A stretch of 64,000 nucleotides of DNA, from contig NZ_CP037423.1 of assembly GCF_007754155.1 (NCBI RefSeq), positions 9,978,938 to 10,042,937 of the forward strand. Direction: 5' to 3'. This DNA comes from Stieleria neptunia. GTDB lineage: Bacteria; Planctomycetota; Planctomycetia; Pirellulales; Pirellulaceae. Under the pieces are notes generated by a model that saw only the letters and a list, made by a program, of their open reading frames with translations, was not told the DNA's origin and ran no database searches. Positions 18,666 through 28,158 of this stretch are shown here, piece after piece; position 1 is the stretch's first letter, and every line of letters begins with the position of its first letter. The position numbers were made by a program, and so were the translations under genes.

Positions 18666-21600
18666 CTACGATTGCAACCAAGCGTTGACGTCCATCGCAT
18701 CGGCTTGATCGGGCTGGCGAAACTTGCTGATTCGGCCGGCCGGTTCATCGTACAACAGCATCGTCGCGGCGGACAGTTCGCTCGCGATCGGCGAATCGAT
18801 CAACAACGACGAATCGGACGCGTTCAATTGCCCCAGCACACGCAATTCGACGTCATGTTGTGATTGCCGTGGCAACCAACGCGTCATGATTTCCACGCCG
18901 CCACAGACCAGAATGCAATAGACGTTCGCCGGCGGTCCATCCTTGAGCACCTCGCGCATCGCCTGGCCGCCGGACATGCTGCCTTGCGTCGCGTCGAGCG
19001 AAAAATTAAAGGCGTCTTCGTGTCGAAAGTCCCGAAACCGATCCAACGGGTCGATCACGATCACGATCGGATGGACGCCCTCGGCCTCGTCCCCCCGCTC
19101 CTTGACCAACTCGGCCAACTTGCCCATCTCCGGCGCACTCTCACGCGGCTTCACTTCCCGGACGTTGAATCCCGCCCGCTGCAACCATGGATACAAGGAC
19201 TGGGTTTCATTGGGTCGGTTGCCGTTGAAATAGATCACTTCCAAATCCGAGTTCGATTGGGCGAATCCGGAAAGCACAGCGGAGAGCAATCCGGGCCGGG
19301 CTTCCGACGGCGGAATCATCACCACGTTGCGACCGGCGTTGCGTGACAATTCGATTGCGACCGGTGGACCGATTTCAACGGACTCTCCCAACAACCCGCG
19401 CAACTCGTCACCCGACCGGGCCCGATCGCCGATCGCGGCTGCGGCCAACGCCGCTGACCATTTGCAGGGTCGATTGCCCTCGAACACGACCGGCGGAGGA
19501 AGTTTGTCGAGAAACACTTTGTCCCGCTGTGCGATTTTGGACAGCAACTTTCGATGCTCGTCGTTGCTCAGCCAGGCGACCTGGAACGGCTGATTGCCTT
19601 CGATCAATCCGCCCGCGTCGTTGTAGATCGCTTCGCCCGGGCGCGTGATCAATCGTGCGGCGGTGTTGTCATCGGACAAGATCAACGCCGCGTCGGATTC
19701 GCTGCATTGCATCGCGATTCGAACGGCCATCTGCCCCAGCGTCGCCCGCGGCAACGAATAGGCCCCCGCCAGCGACTGGCTGCTCAGGATCACGTGGATC
19801 CCGAACGACCGGCCCTGGCGAACCAGACGGTCCAGCAACATCGAACACTCCGCGGCGACCTTGTCATCGCGAATGAACAATTCTTGGAATTCGTCGATCA
19901 CCAGCATGATTCGCGGCATCGGCTGACCGCTCGCCGACCGATAGTCCGACAACTCTTGCGTCGATTGTGCCCGGAACAGTTCACCGCGCTGTTGCAGTTC
20001 CTGGTCCAGCCGCTGCAGAACGCTGCGACCGAATTCCCGTTCGCTTTCGATGCCGATCACCCGTGCGTGCGGCAATCCGCTGTCGGCATAGGTTTTGAAT
20101 TCGACGCCTTTCTTGAAATCCAGCAGATAAAAGTGCAATTGGTCGGGCGTGTAGTGATGGGCCCCCGAGGTGATGATGGAGTGCAGCAGGGTGCTTTTGC
20201 CCGAGCCGGTTTTCCCGGCGATCAACACGTGCTGGCGGACGCCTTCGCCCAAGTCCAAGGCCAGCGAACGCTGTCCGCCTTGGCTGCCGATCGTGATCTC
20301 GATCCCGTCGTCGGTCCGTCCCTTGCCGCCCTGCGCCGGCAGGATGGACTCCAGCGGGATTTCCACCCGTGCGGCCATGGTGGCGGCCGTCCCGATCTGG
20401 TCGGCCAGTTCCCCGCGCAGATCGGCGGCAACATTCGCCGCCGGTACAAATTCCAATCGCTCCAGGCCCGCGTGCCGCACGGTCCAATGGCCGTCTTTGT
20501 CCACCGACAATTCCAACACACGGCTGTCGTGGGGTAACGGCAGATCGCTCGGCCAAACCTGATTCTCGTTGCAGACCATGAACACAAAAACGCCGCAGCG
20601 AACGCCACTCTCGATCAGTGCCTTCAGGTGCTTGTACCCGCCCCGAGTCAGGCCTTCGGGAAACCCGACCGCGGCAACGGCTTGATAGGGTTCGGCCATC
20701 GAGCCGGCGATCTGGTTGTAATCCTCCACGCGCTCGAACTGGTCACGCAGACTGGACTGCAACACATCCTCGGCGTGTTGCGCGATTTCGCCCAAACGCG
20801 TTTCGATTTGGTTCTCGGTCGTCCAGACACGATGGCTGACGAGCGTAGGATCGTGATCGGCCAATGACATGAACGAAGTAAAATTCTGGCCGCGGCCGAT
20901 CGGATCGATCAGCGTCAACTTGGTCCGCCCGCCGGAGGTCCCCGACAGCATCCGCCACAACACCTGATGAACCAGCTCGACCGCTTTGGTCATCTGGTCC
21001 GGGGCGGCGTGAATGATCAAACCGCTGTGCAGCCGTCGATGGAGCGCCACCGGCATTTCGTCGGGAAGATCACCACTGCGAAACAGCGGTTTGACCTGGC
21101 CGGAGTGGTTGCCGGCCCCGTCGGGTGCATCCGCGATGCGTTCGGAGGTCAGCGTCCGCGCCAGAAACTGGGTGATTTCCAGATGCCCCAACGGCACGAA
21201 ATCCAATTCGTCGCATTCGGTGTGCGGCTGGTCGGCGACCTTGTCCCACTGGGGAAACCGGGTGGCGCAGGCTTTCCCGGCCGACTTGATGCGTTCCAAA
21301 CCGCCCCGCACGCCGTCGCGCATGCGATCGGTCACCCGCTGCAATTCTTCGTGCCGTCGACGCGCATTGGCCTCCCGTTGCCGGTGCAAGGCTTGGTCGG
21401 TATCGGCAAGCTGTGCCGTGATGGTTGCCGCGACCTGCTCGGCGCGATGGTGCATCTCTGAATTCACTTTGCCGTAGCCCGACTGAAAATCGTCGCCGAG
21501 TTGCTCCAACTGCTCGATCAATTCTGCCCGGGCCGCCGCCTGCTCGGCCGCCAACTTCTGCGTCAGATGCTCCAACTGGTCTTCACGCCATTGGTCGGCC

Positions 21601-22583
21601 GCTTCCAGGTGTCGATCGCGTCGGTCTTCTAATTCGGCCAACGCGTCGCGGGCAGCGTCTTTAGAGATCTTCCGCCCCGCCGCGGCAGCTTCTTCGGCGG
21701 CTTGGCCCGTTCGAATGATCATCGGGTACATCCGCCGGGTTTGCCGCCGCAGGGGAATCAGCAACGTCGCGTAGATGCAAAACCCGATCACGGCCGCCGC
21801 CACGACGCCGGAGACCATGTACAACCAATACTCGGCCGGCTGGGCGACCTGCACGCCGATGCACCACAACACGACCGCGACCGCGACGCCGCCGGGCAAA
21901 TAAAACGAATCATCGAATTTGGCCGCCGCACTGGTTTGCAGCTCGGTGACAAAGCCGCGACACTTTCGCGAAAGCTGATACACCGAGTCGATCGATTCCG
22001 CAATCGACTCCGGTGGCGGTTCGCTCATGTCCTCTTCCGGCGTCTGGGCCGGTGGAACATTGGGCAACCGGTCCAGTCGACGAATCGTCAGATCGCGCGC
22101 CCAAGCCACGTCTTCGCCGATCGGAACCAGCGAGGCATTGATTTGCTCGATCTCTTTTTTGCTCTGCTCGCCGGGCTGGTGGCGCCGGCCTTCGAATTGA
22201 TGCAGGACGGCTTCGCGCCGCGCTTCGACTTTTCGCTCGATCGCGACCTTTCCCTCGGCAGTCTTTTTGCGATACAGCGACGCGAGACGATTGATCTCCG
22301 ATCGCAACCGCACGGTTTCCTCTTCATAGCCGGCGAACACCTTTTCCTCGGCCGCGTCCCATTGGCCGAGCGTGATCCGCCGCTGTCGTCGACACTCGGC
22401 CGTCACACCGCTGCGATCGGACAGCAACTGGTGCTCCTCTTCGTCGCGTTGGGCGGCATGCTGGTTGATCAGTTCCTGGCGCTGGGCTTGGCAGGTTTCA
22501 AACCGCGCGACCAGGGCATCGATCAGGCGGCGTTGTCGCTCGGGCGAGAACAGCCCGGCGGGAGCGACCGAGAAGTCTTTCAT
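18666..22583 (-). CDS. FtsK/SpoIIIE-type ATPase, EccC-like architecture
   Basis: The start at 22583 (MKDFSVAPAGLFSPERQRR) was preferred to one 117 bp earlier, whose extension looks non-coding. The 1305-aa product begins with a coiled coil (~20-150), has two membrane segments (~226-280) and a second coiled coil (~290-450). A degenerate nucleotide-binding domain follows (~500-700, no P-loop). The active FtsK/HerA domain has Walker A LIAGKTGSGKSTLLHS (~795) and Walker B MLVIDEFQELF (~895). A third, degenerate domain ends the protein (VIVIDPLDRF). Membrane helices plus three tandem FtsK-like domains resemble EccC/YukBA of type VII secretion, not FtsK of chromosome segregation (no gamma domain seen). 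The WXG-like gene lies upstream. Confidence 0.85.
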   Translation of the reverse strand: MKDFSVAPAGLFSPERQRRLIDALVARFETCQAQRQELINQHAAQRDEEEHQLLSDRSGVTAECRRQRRITLGQWDAAEEKVFAGYEEETVRLRSEINRLASLYRKKTAEGKVAIERKVEARREAVLHQFEGRRHQPGEQSKKEIEQINASLVPIGEDVAWARDLTIRRLDRLPNVPPAQTPEEDMSEPPPESIAESIDSVYQLSRKCRGFVTELQTSAAAKFDDSFYLPGGVAVAVVLWCIGVQVAQPAEYWLYMVSGVVAAAVIGFCIYATLLIPLRRQTRRMYPMIIRTGQAAEEAAAAGRKISKDAARDALAELEDRRDRHLEAADQWREDQLEHLTQKLAAEQAAARAELIEQLEQLGDDFQSGYGKVNSEMHHRAEQVAATITAQLADTDQALHRQREANARRRHEELQRVTDRMRDGVRGGLERIKSAGKACATRFPQWDKVADQPHTECDELDFVPLGHLEITQFLARTLTSERIADAPDGAGNHSGQVKPLFRSGDLPDEMPVALHRRLHSGLIIHAAPDQMTKAVELVHQVLWRMLSGTSGGRTKLTLIDPIGRGQNFTSFMSLADHDPTLVSHRVWTTENQIETRLGEIAQHAEDVLQSSLRDQFERVEDYNQIAGSMAEPYQAVAAVGFPEGLTRGGYKHLKALIESGVRCGVFVFMVCNENQVWPSDLPLPHDSRVLELSVDKDGHWTVRHAGLERLEFVPAANVAADLRGELADQIGTAATMAARVEIPLESILPAQGGKGRTDDGIEITIGSQGGQRSLALDLGEGVRQHVLIAGKTGSGKSTLLHSIITSGAHHYTPDQLHFYLLDFKKGVEFKTYADSGLPHARVIGIESEREFGRSVLQRLDQELQQRGELFRAQSTQELSDYRSASGQPMPRIMLVIDEFQELFIRDDKVAAECSMLLDRLVRQGRSFGIHVILSSQSLAGAYSLPRATLGQMAVRIAMQCSESDAALILSDDNTAARLITRPGEAIYNDAGGLIEGNQPFQVAWLSNDEHRKLLSKIAQRDKVFLDKLPPPVVFEGNRPCKWSAALAAAAIGDRARSGDELRGLLGESVEIGPPVAIELSRNAGRNVVMIPPSEARPGLLSAVLSGFAQSNSDLEVIYFNGNRPNETQSLYPWLQRAGFNVREVKPRESAPEMGKLAELVKERGDEAEGVHPIVIVIDPLDRFRDFRHEDAFNFSLDATQGSMSGGQAMREVLKDGPPANVYCILVCGGVEIMTRWLPRQSQHDVELRVLGQLNASDSSLLIDSPIASELSAATMLLYDEPAGRISKFRQPDQADAMDVNAWLQS

Positions 22584-22769
22584 GGTGCGGATCAGAATCG
22601 AGGAGAAAAGACGAGGAAAAAATCCCCAACCGGGCAGACCCGTCGCCTCCATCGCGTGGGGTCCTCTCGTCTCGGACTCCGCCGACAGTCGGTCTGCCAA
22701 ACAAGGAAGAGCGTCCGAAACTCGTCGCCGGTGCCGCTACCCCAAAACAACAATTTTGGGATACCGACG

Positions 22770-23036
22770 TTAGTATAGCTCGCCGGAGCGTTGGTCGGTG
22801 TCGTTGATCGCGGCTTGTGATTTCCGCAAGGTCTCGGTGAATTCGGCCAGCGTCGAGGCGAACCGGGACAGGCTCGGCCCCAGAGGGGCGAGAAACTCCC
22901 GCTCGAACTGGACCGCGCGGTCGTCGCGCCAGTCCTGTTTGGTTTCCTGCCACAACCGGGCGAAATCGTTGAATTCACGCCGGAATCGATTCTGGGCATC
23001 GGTCAGGGGGGCGAGGTTCAGTGGATCAAGTGGCAT
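22770..23036 (-). CDS. Small helical protein, WXG100-like
   Basis: The start at 23036 (MPLDPLNLAP) lies 4 bp after the stop of the 405-aa gene. The 88-aa product is predicted as two helices with a turn: Phe/Leu heptads (FRREFNDFARLWQETKQDW), then RDDRAVQFEREFLAPL and a second helix. Trp29 and Trp36 precede an aromatic-rich turn where WXG100 proteins have W-x-G; here it is W-R-D. Size, two-helix form and position next to an EccC-like ATPase suggest an ESX/WXG100-type partner. The exact motif is missing, so the assignment is tentative. Confidence 0.6.
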   Translation of the reverse strand: MPLDPLNLAPLTDAQNRFRREFNDFARLWQETKQDWRDDRAVQFEREFLAPLGPSLSRFASTLAEFTETLRKSQAAINDTDQRSGELY

Positions 23037-23040
23037 GGCT

Positions 23041-24258
23041 TTAGCGTTTGATCTGATCGCGTGCGTGGCGGGCCAGTGTTTCCTGGTACTTCTTTTTGCC
23101 CGCTTCGACACTTTTGCGAATCGCCCGTGTGCTCTCTTCGCTCTCCTTGCGCAACTCGGTGATCATCTCCAACGACTCGATCTGAAAATCGCTGATCGCA
23201 TCGACCAGTTTCTGCACCGATTCCGGATTGATCGTGCTGCCGTACCCGGCTTTCAACGCGGCGCGTTCCAGTTCACGCCCCAAGTTGGCGACGTCTTCCA
23301 ACCCCTTGTTGACGCCGTCCTTCATCGCCTCGGTCGCCTGGGTGACTTCGTGTAGCCCGTGCTGGCTTTGATAGACCGTCCCCAGGATGGTGAAGACGTG
23401 TTCGTTGGTGGTGAAAAACGTGACCGCACGGCGGTACACCCGTTCTTTGACATCGTGCGTCTGTTTCAGCTTGCTGATCAACGTTTCACCGACGTCGTAA
23501 CCGATCTCCAGGTTCTCGGCGATGTCCTTGAGCAATTGGTAGGTCTCGTCCTCGTCTTCGTACTTCTGACGCGACTCGTCACGCGCCAGTTCCAACTGGC
23601 TCTTGCCCCCTTCGTCGCTGCCGCTGTAGTTGTCCAGCGCGTCTTGGGCATCGGCCAGTGCCTTTTGAGCCGCTTCCATGCGTGGGGAATGGGCATCGAG
23701 CAACTCCCGCGCCAGCACTTCGGCCTCCTTGAGCGCGAATCGAAAATCGATGTACGCGTCCATGATTTGGTCTTCGCTCTTGAGCGCCTGCTTGGTGTCC
23801 TTGGCGACGTCGGAATAGATTTCGACGATTTTTTCGAAGCGGTCGTTGGGCGTCCCCCGGCGGATCTTCATCCACCAGTTGGACAGTTTTTCGGTGCCGC
23901 TGATGCGACCGTCATCCAACTGGGCGATCAACCGCTTGCTGTCCTCGCGGACGGAGTCGAATTCCTGAGAAATCTGCAAGTACCGGTTGCCGACCTCGAT
24001 GCTTTCGACATTCTCACGCACCAACGCGTTGAACGCCCCCATGTGCTGAATCACGTCCGCGATCGCCAACACTTTGCCCTCATCGAGATGTTTGACGCCT
24101 TCGAGCAGGGAAATCAATTCCTGCGGGGCACCGCTTTTGCTGTCGACGCCGAAATCCTTCAACACCTGAACCGCATCGTTGAGGTATTTCCGCATCTTGC
24201 TCGTATCGCGTGGCTGAGACTGGGCTTGCGATGCAGACGCTTGAGCTTGCTGGGACAT
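23041..24258 (-). CDS. Helical protein of the FtsK cluster, distantly TelA-like
   Basis: The 405-aa protein is soluble and almost wholly helical, with a Gln/Ser/Ala-rich N-terminus (MSQQAQASASQAQ). Heptad-like segments run throughout. The C-terminal part (YGSTINPESVQKLVDAISDF, then SLEMITELRKESEE) recalls the end of TelA/KlaA toxic-anion-resistance proteins; this is a weak resemblance only. It is the first gene of the leftward operon (405-aa protein, WXG-like protein, ATPase, HIT) and faces the DUF6384-like gene across a 160-bp gap. Function unknown. Confidence 0.8.
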   Translation of the reverse strand: MSQQAQASASQAQSQPRDTSKMRKYLNDAVQVLKDFGVDSKSGAPQELISLLEGVKHLDEGKVLAIADVIQHMGAFNALVRENVESIEVGNRYLQISQEFDSVREDSKRLIAQLDDGRISGTEKLSNWWMKIRRGTPNDRFEKIVEIYSDVAKDTKQALKSEDQIMDAYIDFRFALKEAEVLARELLDAHSPRMEAAQKALADAQDALDNYSGSDEGGKSQLELARDESRQKYEDEDETYQLLKDIAENLEIGYDVGETLISKLKQTHDVKERVYRRAVTFFTTNEHVFTILGTVYQSQHGLHEVTQATEAMKDGVNKGLEDVANLGRELERAALKAGYGSTINPESVQKLVDAISDFQIESLEMITELRKESEESTRAIRKSVEAGKKKYQETLARHARDQIKR

Positions 24259-24418
24259 GTTTTTGGGTCTTTGACGGATGTATGTTTGCGAAAGAAACCG
24301 ACGACGGGCGTCAACACGCCTACCAAGTTAGCGCACCGATGCCCCAGACGCAATCGAGACGGTATCTTGTATCCTCGGGCATCGCTCCCACGCCTTCGTT
24401 TTCCGATCATCAACCGCG
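24259..24418. promoter_or_regulatory. Divergent promoter region of the FtsK-like cluster
   Basis: This 160-bp gap separates the leftward 405-aa gene from the rightward tail-anchored gene and is the only room for both promoters. No operator or clear -35/-10 pair was identified. The layout suggests joint control of both arms. Confidence 0.45.
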
Positions 24419-24796
24419 ATGAGCCAAGCACAAGCCAAACAGACGCAAATCGAACTCCCCGGCCAACACCTGACGCTGCAGGAAACGCTGCGGGTGATGG
24501 ACGTCGCCCGGGAAATGCGGGACCAACGCGAGAAAGCCGAGGAGATGTTTCGCCGGGACGACATCCGCGTCGCCCTGCGTGAAAAACTGATGCGGACCGC
24601 GCGATTGTCCGGTGACAACGTCACCGAGGCGGAAATCGATGCGGCGATCGGCCAGTACATGGAAACCCTGCACACCTACCAGGATCCCGCGCCGGGATTG
24701 AAACGGTTTTTGGCCCACTGTTGGGTCTGGCGGGGCAGAATTCTCTGGTCGTTGGCCGCGGGAATCGCCGGCGGCCTTTGGTACTTCTTCGGTTAG
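24419..24796 (+). CDS. Tail-anchored protein, DUF6384-like
   Basis: The 125-aa protein has a soluble N-terminal part (~1-95) rich in charged helix (VMDVAREMRDQREKAEEMFR). A single membrane segment closes the C-terminus (RILWSLAAGIAGGLWYFFG), so it is a tail-anchored inner-membrane protein. From memory of the family, the N-terminal part resembles DUF6384 proteins, which occur next to FtsK/SpoIIIE genes; this was not checked by search. The next gene starts 18 bp downstream. Confidence 0.75.
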   Translation: MSQAQAKQTQIELPGQHLTLQETLRVMDVAREMRDQREKAEEMFRRDDIRVALREKLMRTARLSGDNVTEAEIDAAIGQYMETLHTYQDPAPGLKRFLAHCWVWRGRILWSLAAGIAGGLWYFFG

Positions 24797-24814
24797 CCCA
24801 GGATTGCGTGCAAC

Positions 24815-26236
24815 ATGACGATTTCCGGTCCGGCAATGCACCGTCTGCTGATGGACGGTTACAGAGACATTCAACAGCGCATCGAGGGGATGCAGTCGGG
24901 GCTCTCCTCGATCGACGCCCAACGCGACCAGTTGGGTGACGACCGCAGCGACGCGCTCGTCAATCTGGCGGAATACTACCTGCCCGAACTGACCCGCGAC
25001 GCGATCGAGTCGTCTTGGGGTGAAGTCCGTGATCGCGTGCAGCGGGTCTTGATGCGAAAAGAAGACCACCGCCGCCGCGTGTCCGCCGCCCTGGCCGATG
25101 CCAACGATCGGCGCACGCTGCAAGAGGACCGCTTGCTGGAAATCAATGCCGACTATGACGCAGCGAAAGCCGAACAAGACGAACTGGCCTCGCAAGTCGA
25201 ATCCGAATTGGCCGCCGACGAAACCTTTGCCTCCCTTTCCAATCAAGCCGCCATGGCCGAAGCCGCCTTGGAGCGGGCCGAAGCCAACTTGAATGAGATC
25301 GAACAGGACGCCGCGCGGAAATTGCCGGGTTACGAAAACAGCACCCTGTTCACCTACCTGAGAGACCAAAAATACGGCACCGACCAATACGGCAAACGCG
25401 GCTTCACACGACGGATGGATCGCTGGCTGGCCCAATACATCGATTACCACAAAGCCAGCCAGAGCTACCAATTCCTGGCCGAAACGCCCGAACAGATGCG
25501 CAAGCTGATCGCCGAGGACCGCGCGGCGCTCGATACCGTGATGGAGGAACTGGAAAAGCGACGCGATCTGGTCGTCAAACGACTCGGGCTGACAGCCGCC
25601 GTGACCAAAGCCGAACACTTGAGCGAACGCCGCGAACGGCAACTCCTCGAGCTGGACAAACTCCGCGACGAGACCGAATCGCTGCAACACGAATGGATGG
25701 ACCTGGAAGACACCCGCGGAGAGTACTACCGCGAGGCCGTGTCGGCGATCCGCGAACGGCTTGCCGAGATCGACGCCCGCGACCTGGCCTCCACCGCCCG
25801 CCGAACCCCTTCGCTGACCGATGATCAGATCGTCGCACGAATCCAAGGAGTCGACGAAAAACTCGATGACCTGGACGGCGACACCCGTCGACATCACGAC
25901 GAGATCCGCGACATGCAACGTTGTATCGAAGCGCTCGGCCGGCTGATCCAGCGTTTCCGCGCGGCCAAGTTCGACGCCGCGCGGTCACAGTTCGAACCCT
26001 CGCTGGACATCCAGGACCTGTTGCAACGGGCCAAGAACGAACGCGACATCGACGACGCCTGGGCTCGACTCCGCCGCGCCCAACGCTGGGGGCCGACGCT
26101 CAGCCGGCAACTCGGCAATGTCGCCTCGCACCCGATGTCCCAAGTCTTGATCGGCGCGATGGCACTCGCCGCCGGAGCGGCAAAGAAAGATCACACCGAC
26201 CGAGCCGCCCGCCGCCGCGGCCAGAACCGCCGTTAG
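24815..26236 (+). CDS. Coiled-coil protein of the FtsK-like cluster
   Basis: The 473-aa protein is mostly coiled coil (~15-150, 215-310, 345-385). A short non-helical region rich in Gly/Tyr lies at ~170-200 (KYGTDQYGKRGFTRRMD). A weakly hydrophobic segment near the end (VLIGAMALAAGAA) is followed by a basic tail. No family was recognised. It is co-transcribed with the tail-anchored gene and likely forms part of a membrane complex with the ATPase across the divergent promoter. Confidence 0.78.
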   Translation: MTISGPAMHRLLMDGYRDIQQRIEGMQSGLSSIDAQRDQLGDDRSDALVNLAEYYLPELTRDAIESSWGEVRDRVQRVLMRKEDHRRRVSAALADANDRRTLQEDRLLEINADYDAAKAEQDELASQVESELAADETFASLSNQAAMAEAALERAEANLNEIEQDAARKLPGYENSTLFTYLRDQKYGTDQYGKRGFTRRMDRWLAQYIDYHKASQSYQFLAETPEQMRKLIAEDRAALDTVMEELEKRRDLVVKRLGLTAAVTKAEHLSERRERQLLELDKLRDETESLQHEWMDLEDTRGEYYREAVSAIRERLAEIDARDLASTARRTPSLTDDQIVARIQGVDEKLDDLDGDTRRHHDEIRDMQRCIEALGRLIQRFRAAKFDAARSQFEPSLDIQDLLQRAKNERDIDDAWARLRRAQRWGPTLSRQLGNVASHPMSQVLIGAMALAAGAAKKDHTDRAARRRGQNRR

Positions 26237-26243
26237 GTCTGCA

Positions 26244-27272
26244 CTAGCCGGCGGCGCGGTCGATGCGGTCCATGATGGCTCGGCCGATGCCCGAGCGGTC
26301 GCAGCGGTCGATCACGATCAACTCGCACGCCGTTGCGTCGGCTTGGCGGATCGCCGTGAACAGGTGCTGGGCGACTTCGTTCAAATCACCGGTCGAACTG
26401 AGCGACCGATACCAACCGAAACGGCCGGCCTGGGCATCGGGCAGTGGGGCGAAGGTGATCCGCGCGACCCGCGACGGTTCAAGTTTCTCGGGTTGCCAAG
26501 CGTCCACGATCCTGAGCGGCTTGGTCGGCGAATAATGCTTGGCCAACATCCCGGGTGCGGGCATCGCGGCCACCGGGTCGGTTCGCCCGGAACCGTCACC
26601 GGCTGCGTTCGCGTCGTCCTCGTGCGGCAGTTGGACGAACCCGAATGCGTCTTGAAGCTGCTCCACCGAGATGCTTCCCGGGCGCAGCAATTCGACGCCT
26701 TCACTCCGCAGCCGAATGATCGTGGACTCCAAACCGCATTGGCATTCACCGCCATCGAGGATCATCGCGACCTTGTCACCGAGCCCTTGCCGAACATGCT
26801 CGGCGCAGGTCGGGCTGACGTAGTTGGACGGATTGGCACTGGGCGCGGCGATCGGAAACTCGCACGCGGCCAACAGCGATCGCATCACCGGATGGCTGGG
26901 GACGCGAATGGCAACGGTCGGCGCCCCCGCGGTGACTTCATCGACCACCTCGGCCGAACGGGGAACCACGACGGTCAACGGCCCGGGCCAAAACGCGGCG
27001 GCGCGTTGCCATTGGTCGGCCAGCCATGGGGGATGATCGACGTGAACCCAGCGCCGCGCCGATTCGGCCGAGTCGACGTGGATGATCAGCGGGTTATTGG
27101 ACGGCCGCCCCTTGGCTTCAAAGATTTTCCGAACCGCGACCGGATTGGTGGCGTCGGCGGCCAATCCATAAACGGTTTCGGTCGGCACACCGACCAATCG
27201 ACCCTCGGCAAGGTGCAGGGCCGCTTCGGAGATCGAAGCGTTCGATGCGGCTTTGATCTTGGCACTGGACAC
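26244..27272 (-). CDS. tsaC: L-threonylcarbamoyladenylate synthase (Sua5/YwlC type)
   Basis: This enzyme makes threonylcarbamoyl-AMP for the t6A37 modification of tRNA in the cytoplasm. The 342-aa protein has the YrdC fold (VPTETVYGLAADAT, KGRPSNNPLIIHVDS, APSANPSNYVSPT) and a C-terminal Sua5 domain from ~220, so it is the long Sua5/YwlC form. The gene is 7 bp downstream of the RNase PH gene on the same strand. It converges with the coiled-coil gene. Confidence 0.94.
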   Translation of the reverse strand: MSSAKIKAASNASISEAALHLAEGRLVGVPTETVYGLAADATNPVAVRKIFEAKGRPSNNPLIIHVDSAESARRWVHVDHPPWLADQWQRAAAFWPGPLTVVVPRSAEVVDEVTAGAPTVAIRVPSHPVMRSLLAACEFPIAAPSANPSNYVSPTCAEHVRQGLGDKVAMILDGGECQCGLESTIIRLRSEGVELLRPGSISVEQLQDAFGFVQLPHEDDANAAGDGSGRTDPVAAMPAPGMLAKHYSPTKPLRIVDAWQPEKLEPSRVARITFAPLPDAQAGRFGWYRSLSSTGDLNEVAQHLFTAIRQADATACELIVIDRCDRSGIGRAIMDRIDRAAG

Positions 27273-27279
27273 GCGACGG

Positions 27280-27975
27280 TCAACCGATCACATCGCGTTG
27301 CAACGTCGTCAGCTCGGCGATTCCTTTGCGGGCCATCGCCAGCATCGCGGCCAATTGGTCGTCGTCAAACGTCGCTTCTTCACCGGTGCCTTGGATTTCC
27401 ACAAACTTGCCGCTGCCGGTCATGACGACGTTCATGTCGACGTCGGCGGCGAAGTCGAGTTCGTAGTCGAGATCCAATTTGACGGTGTCCTTGATCACGC
27501 CCACGCTGATCGCGGCGATGCTGTCACACAGCGGCCCTTCGCCGATCTTCGCATCGGGTAATTCGTTCCTGACGGCTTGGGCCAGCGCGATGAAGCCGCC
27601 GGTGATCGATGCGGTACGCGTGCCGCCGTCGGCTTGCAAGACGTCGCAGTCGACGACGATGGAGCGTTCGCCGAGCGCTTTCAGGTCCACCACGGCACGC
27701 AACGAGCGACCGATCAACCGCTGGATCTCTGTCGTCCGCCCGTCCACCTTGCTCCGCTCACGTCGTTTTCTCGGCACGGTGCTGCCGGGCAACATGTTGT
27801 ATTCGGCGGTCACCCAGCCTTTCCCCTTGCCTTCCATCCACGGCGGAACACTGGGTTCCACCGATGCGGTGCACAGGACGATCGTGTTGCCGGACTTGTA
27901 CAGCACGTTGGCGGGATGATGGGCCAAGTAACCGAGTTGAATCTCGACCGGGCGTAGTTGATCGTCGGGGCGCAT
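27280..27975 (-). CDS. rph: Ribonuclease PH
   Basis: RNase PH trims tRNA 3' ends by phosphorolysis. The 231-aa protein carries family stretches such as [61 protein letters not shown] and [20 protein letters not shown]. Length is as usual for the family. A family B repeat block lies upstream. Confidence 0.96.
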   Translation of the reverse strand: MRPDDQLRPVEIQLGYLAHHPANVLYKSGNTIVLCTASVEPSVPPWMEGKGKGWVTAEYNMLPGSTVPRKRRERSKVDGRTTEIQRLIGRSLRAVVDLKALGERSIVVDCDVLQADGGTRTASITGGFIALAQAVRNELPDAKIGEGPLCDSIAAISVGVIKDTVKLDLDYELDFAADVDMNVVMTGSGKFVEIQGTGEEATFDDDQLAAMLAMARKGIAELTTLQRDVIG

Positions 27976-28009
27976 GGGGAATCGGAGTGGAGGGGGAGGA
28001 AGTGTTGCG

Positions 28010-28158
28010 GAAAGAAGGGTCGGTGAAGTGGCGTAAGCTTCCAGCTTGCGGGTCGGTGGGGGAGGGTTGGACGCTGGCGCGTCTCAGGGGACGCAAGCTG
28101 GAAGCTTACGCCACTTGGAAGCTTACGCCACTTGGAAGCCTGCGCCACTTGGGGGCTT
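28010..28158. repeat. Family B repeat cluster
   Basis: Inverted copies of the word (GTGGCGTAAGCTTCCAGCTTG at 28028-28048 reversed as GCAAGCTGGAAGCTTACGCC at 28092-28111) form a long hairpin. Two further tandem copies, ACTTGGAAGCTTACGCC and ACTTGGAAGCCTGCGCC, follow. It fills the gap between rph and argF. Confidence 0.8.
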
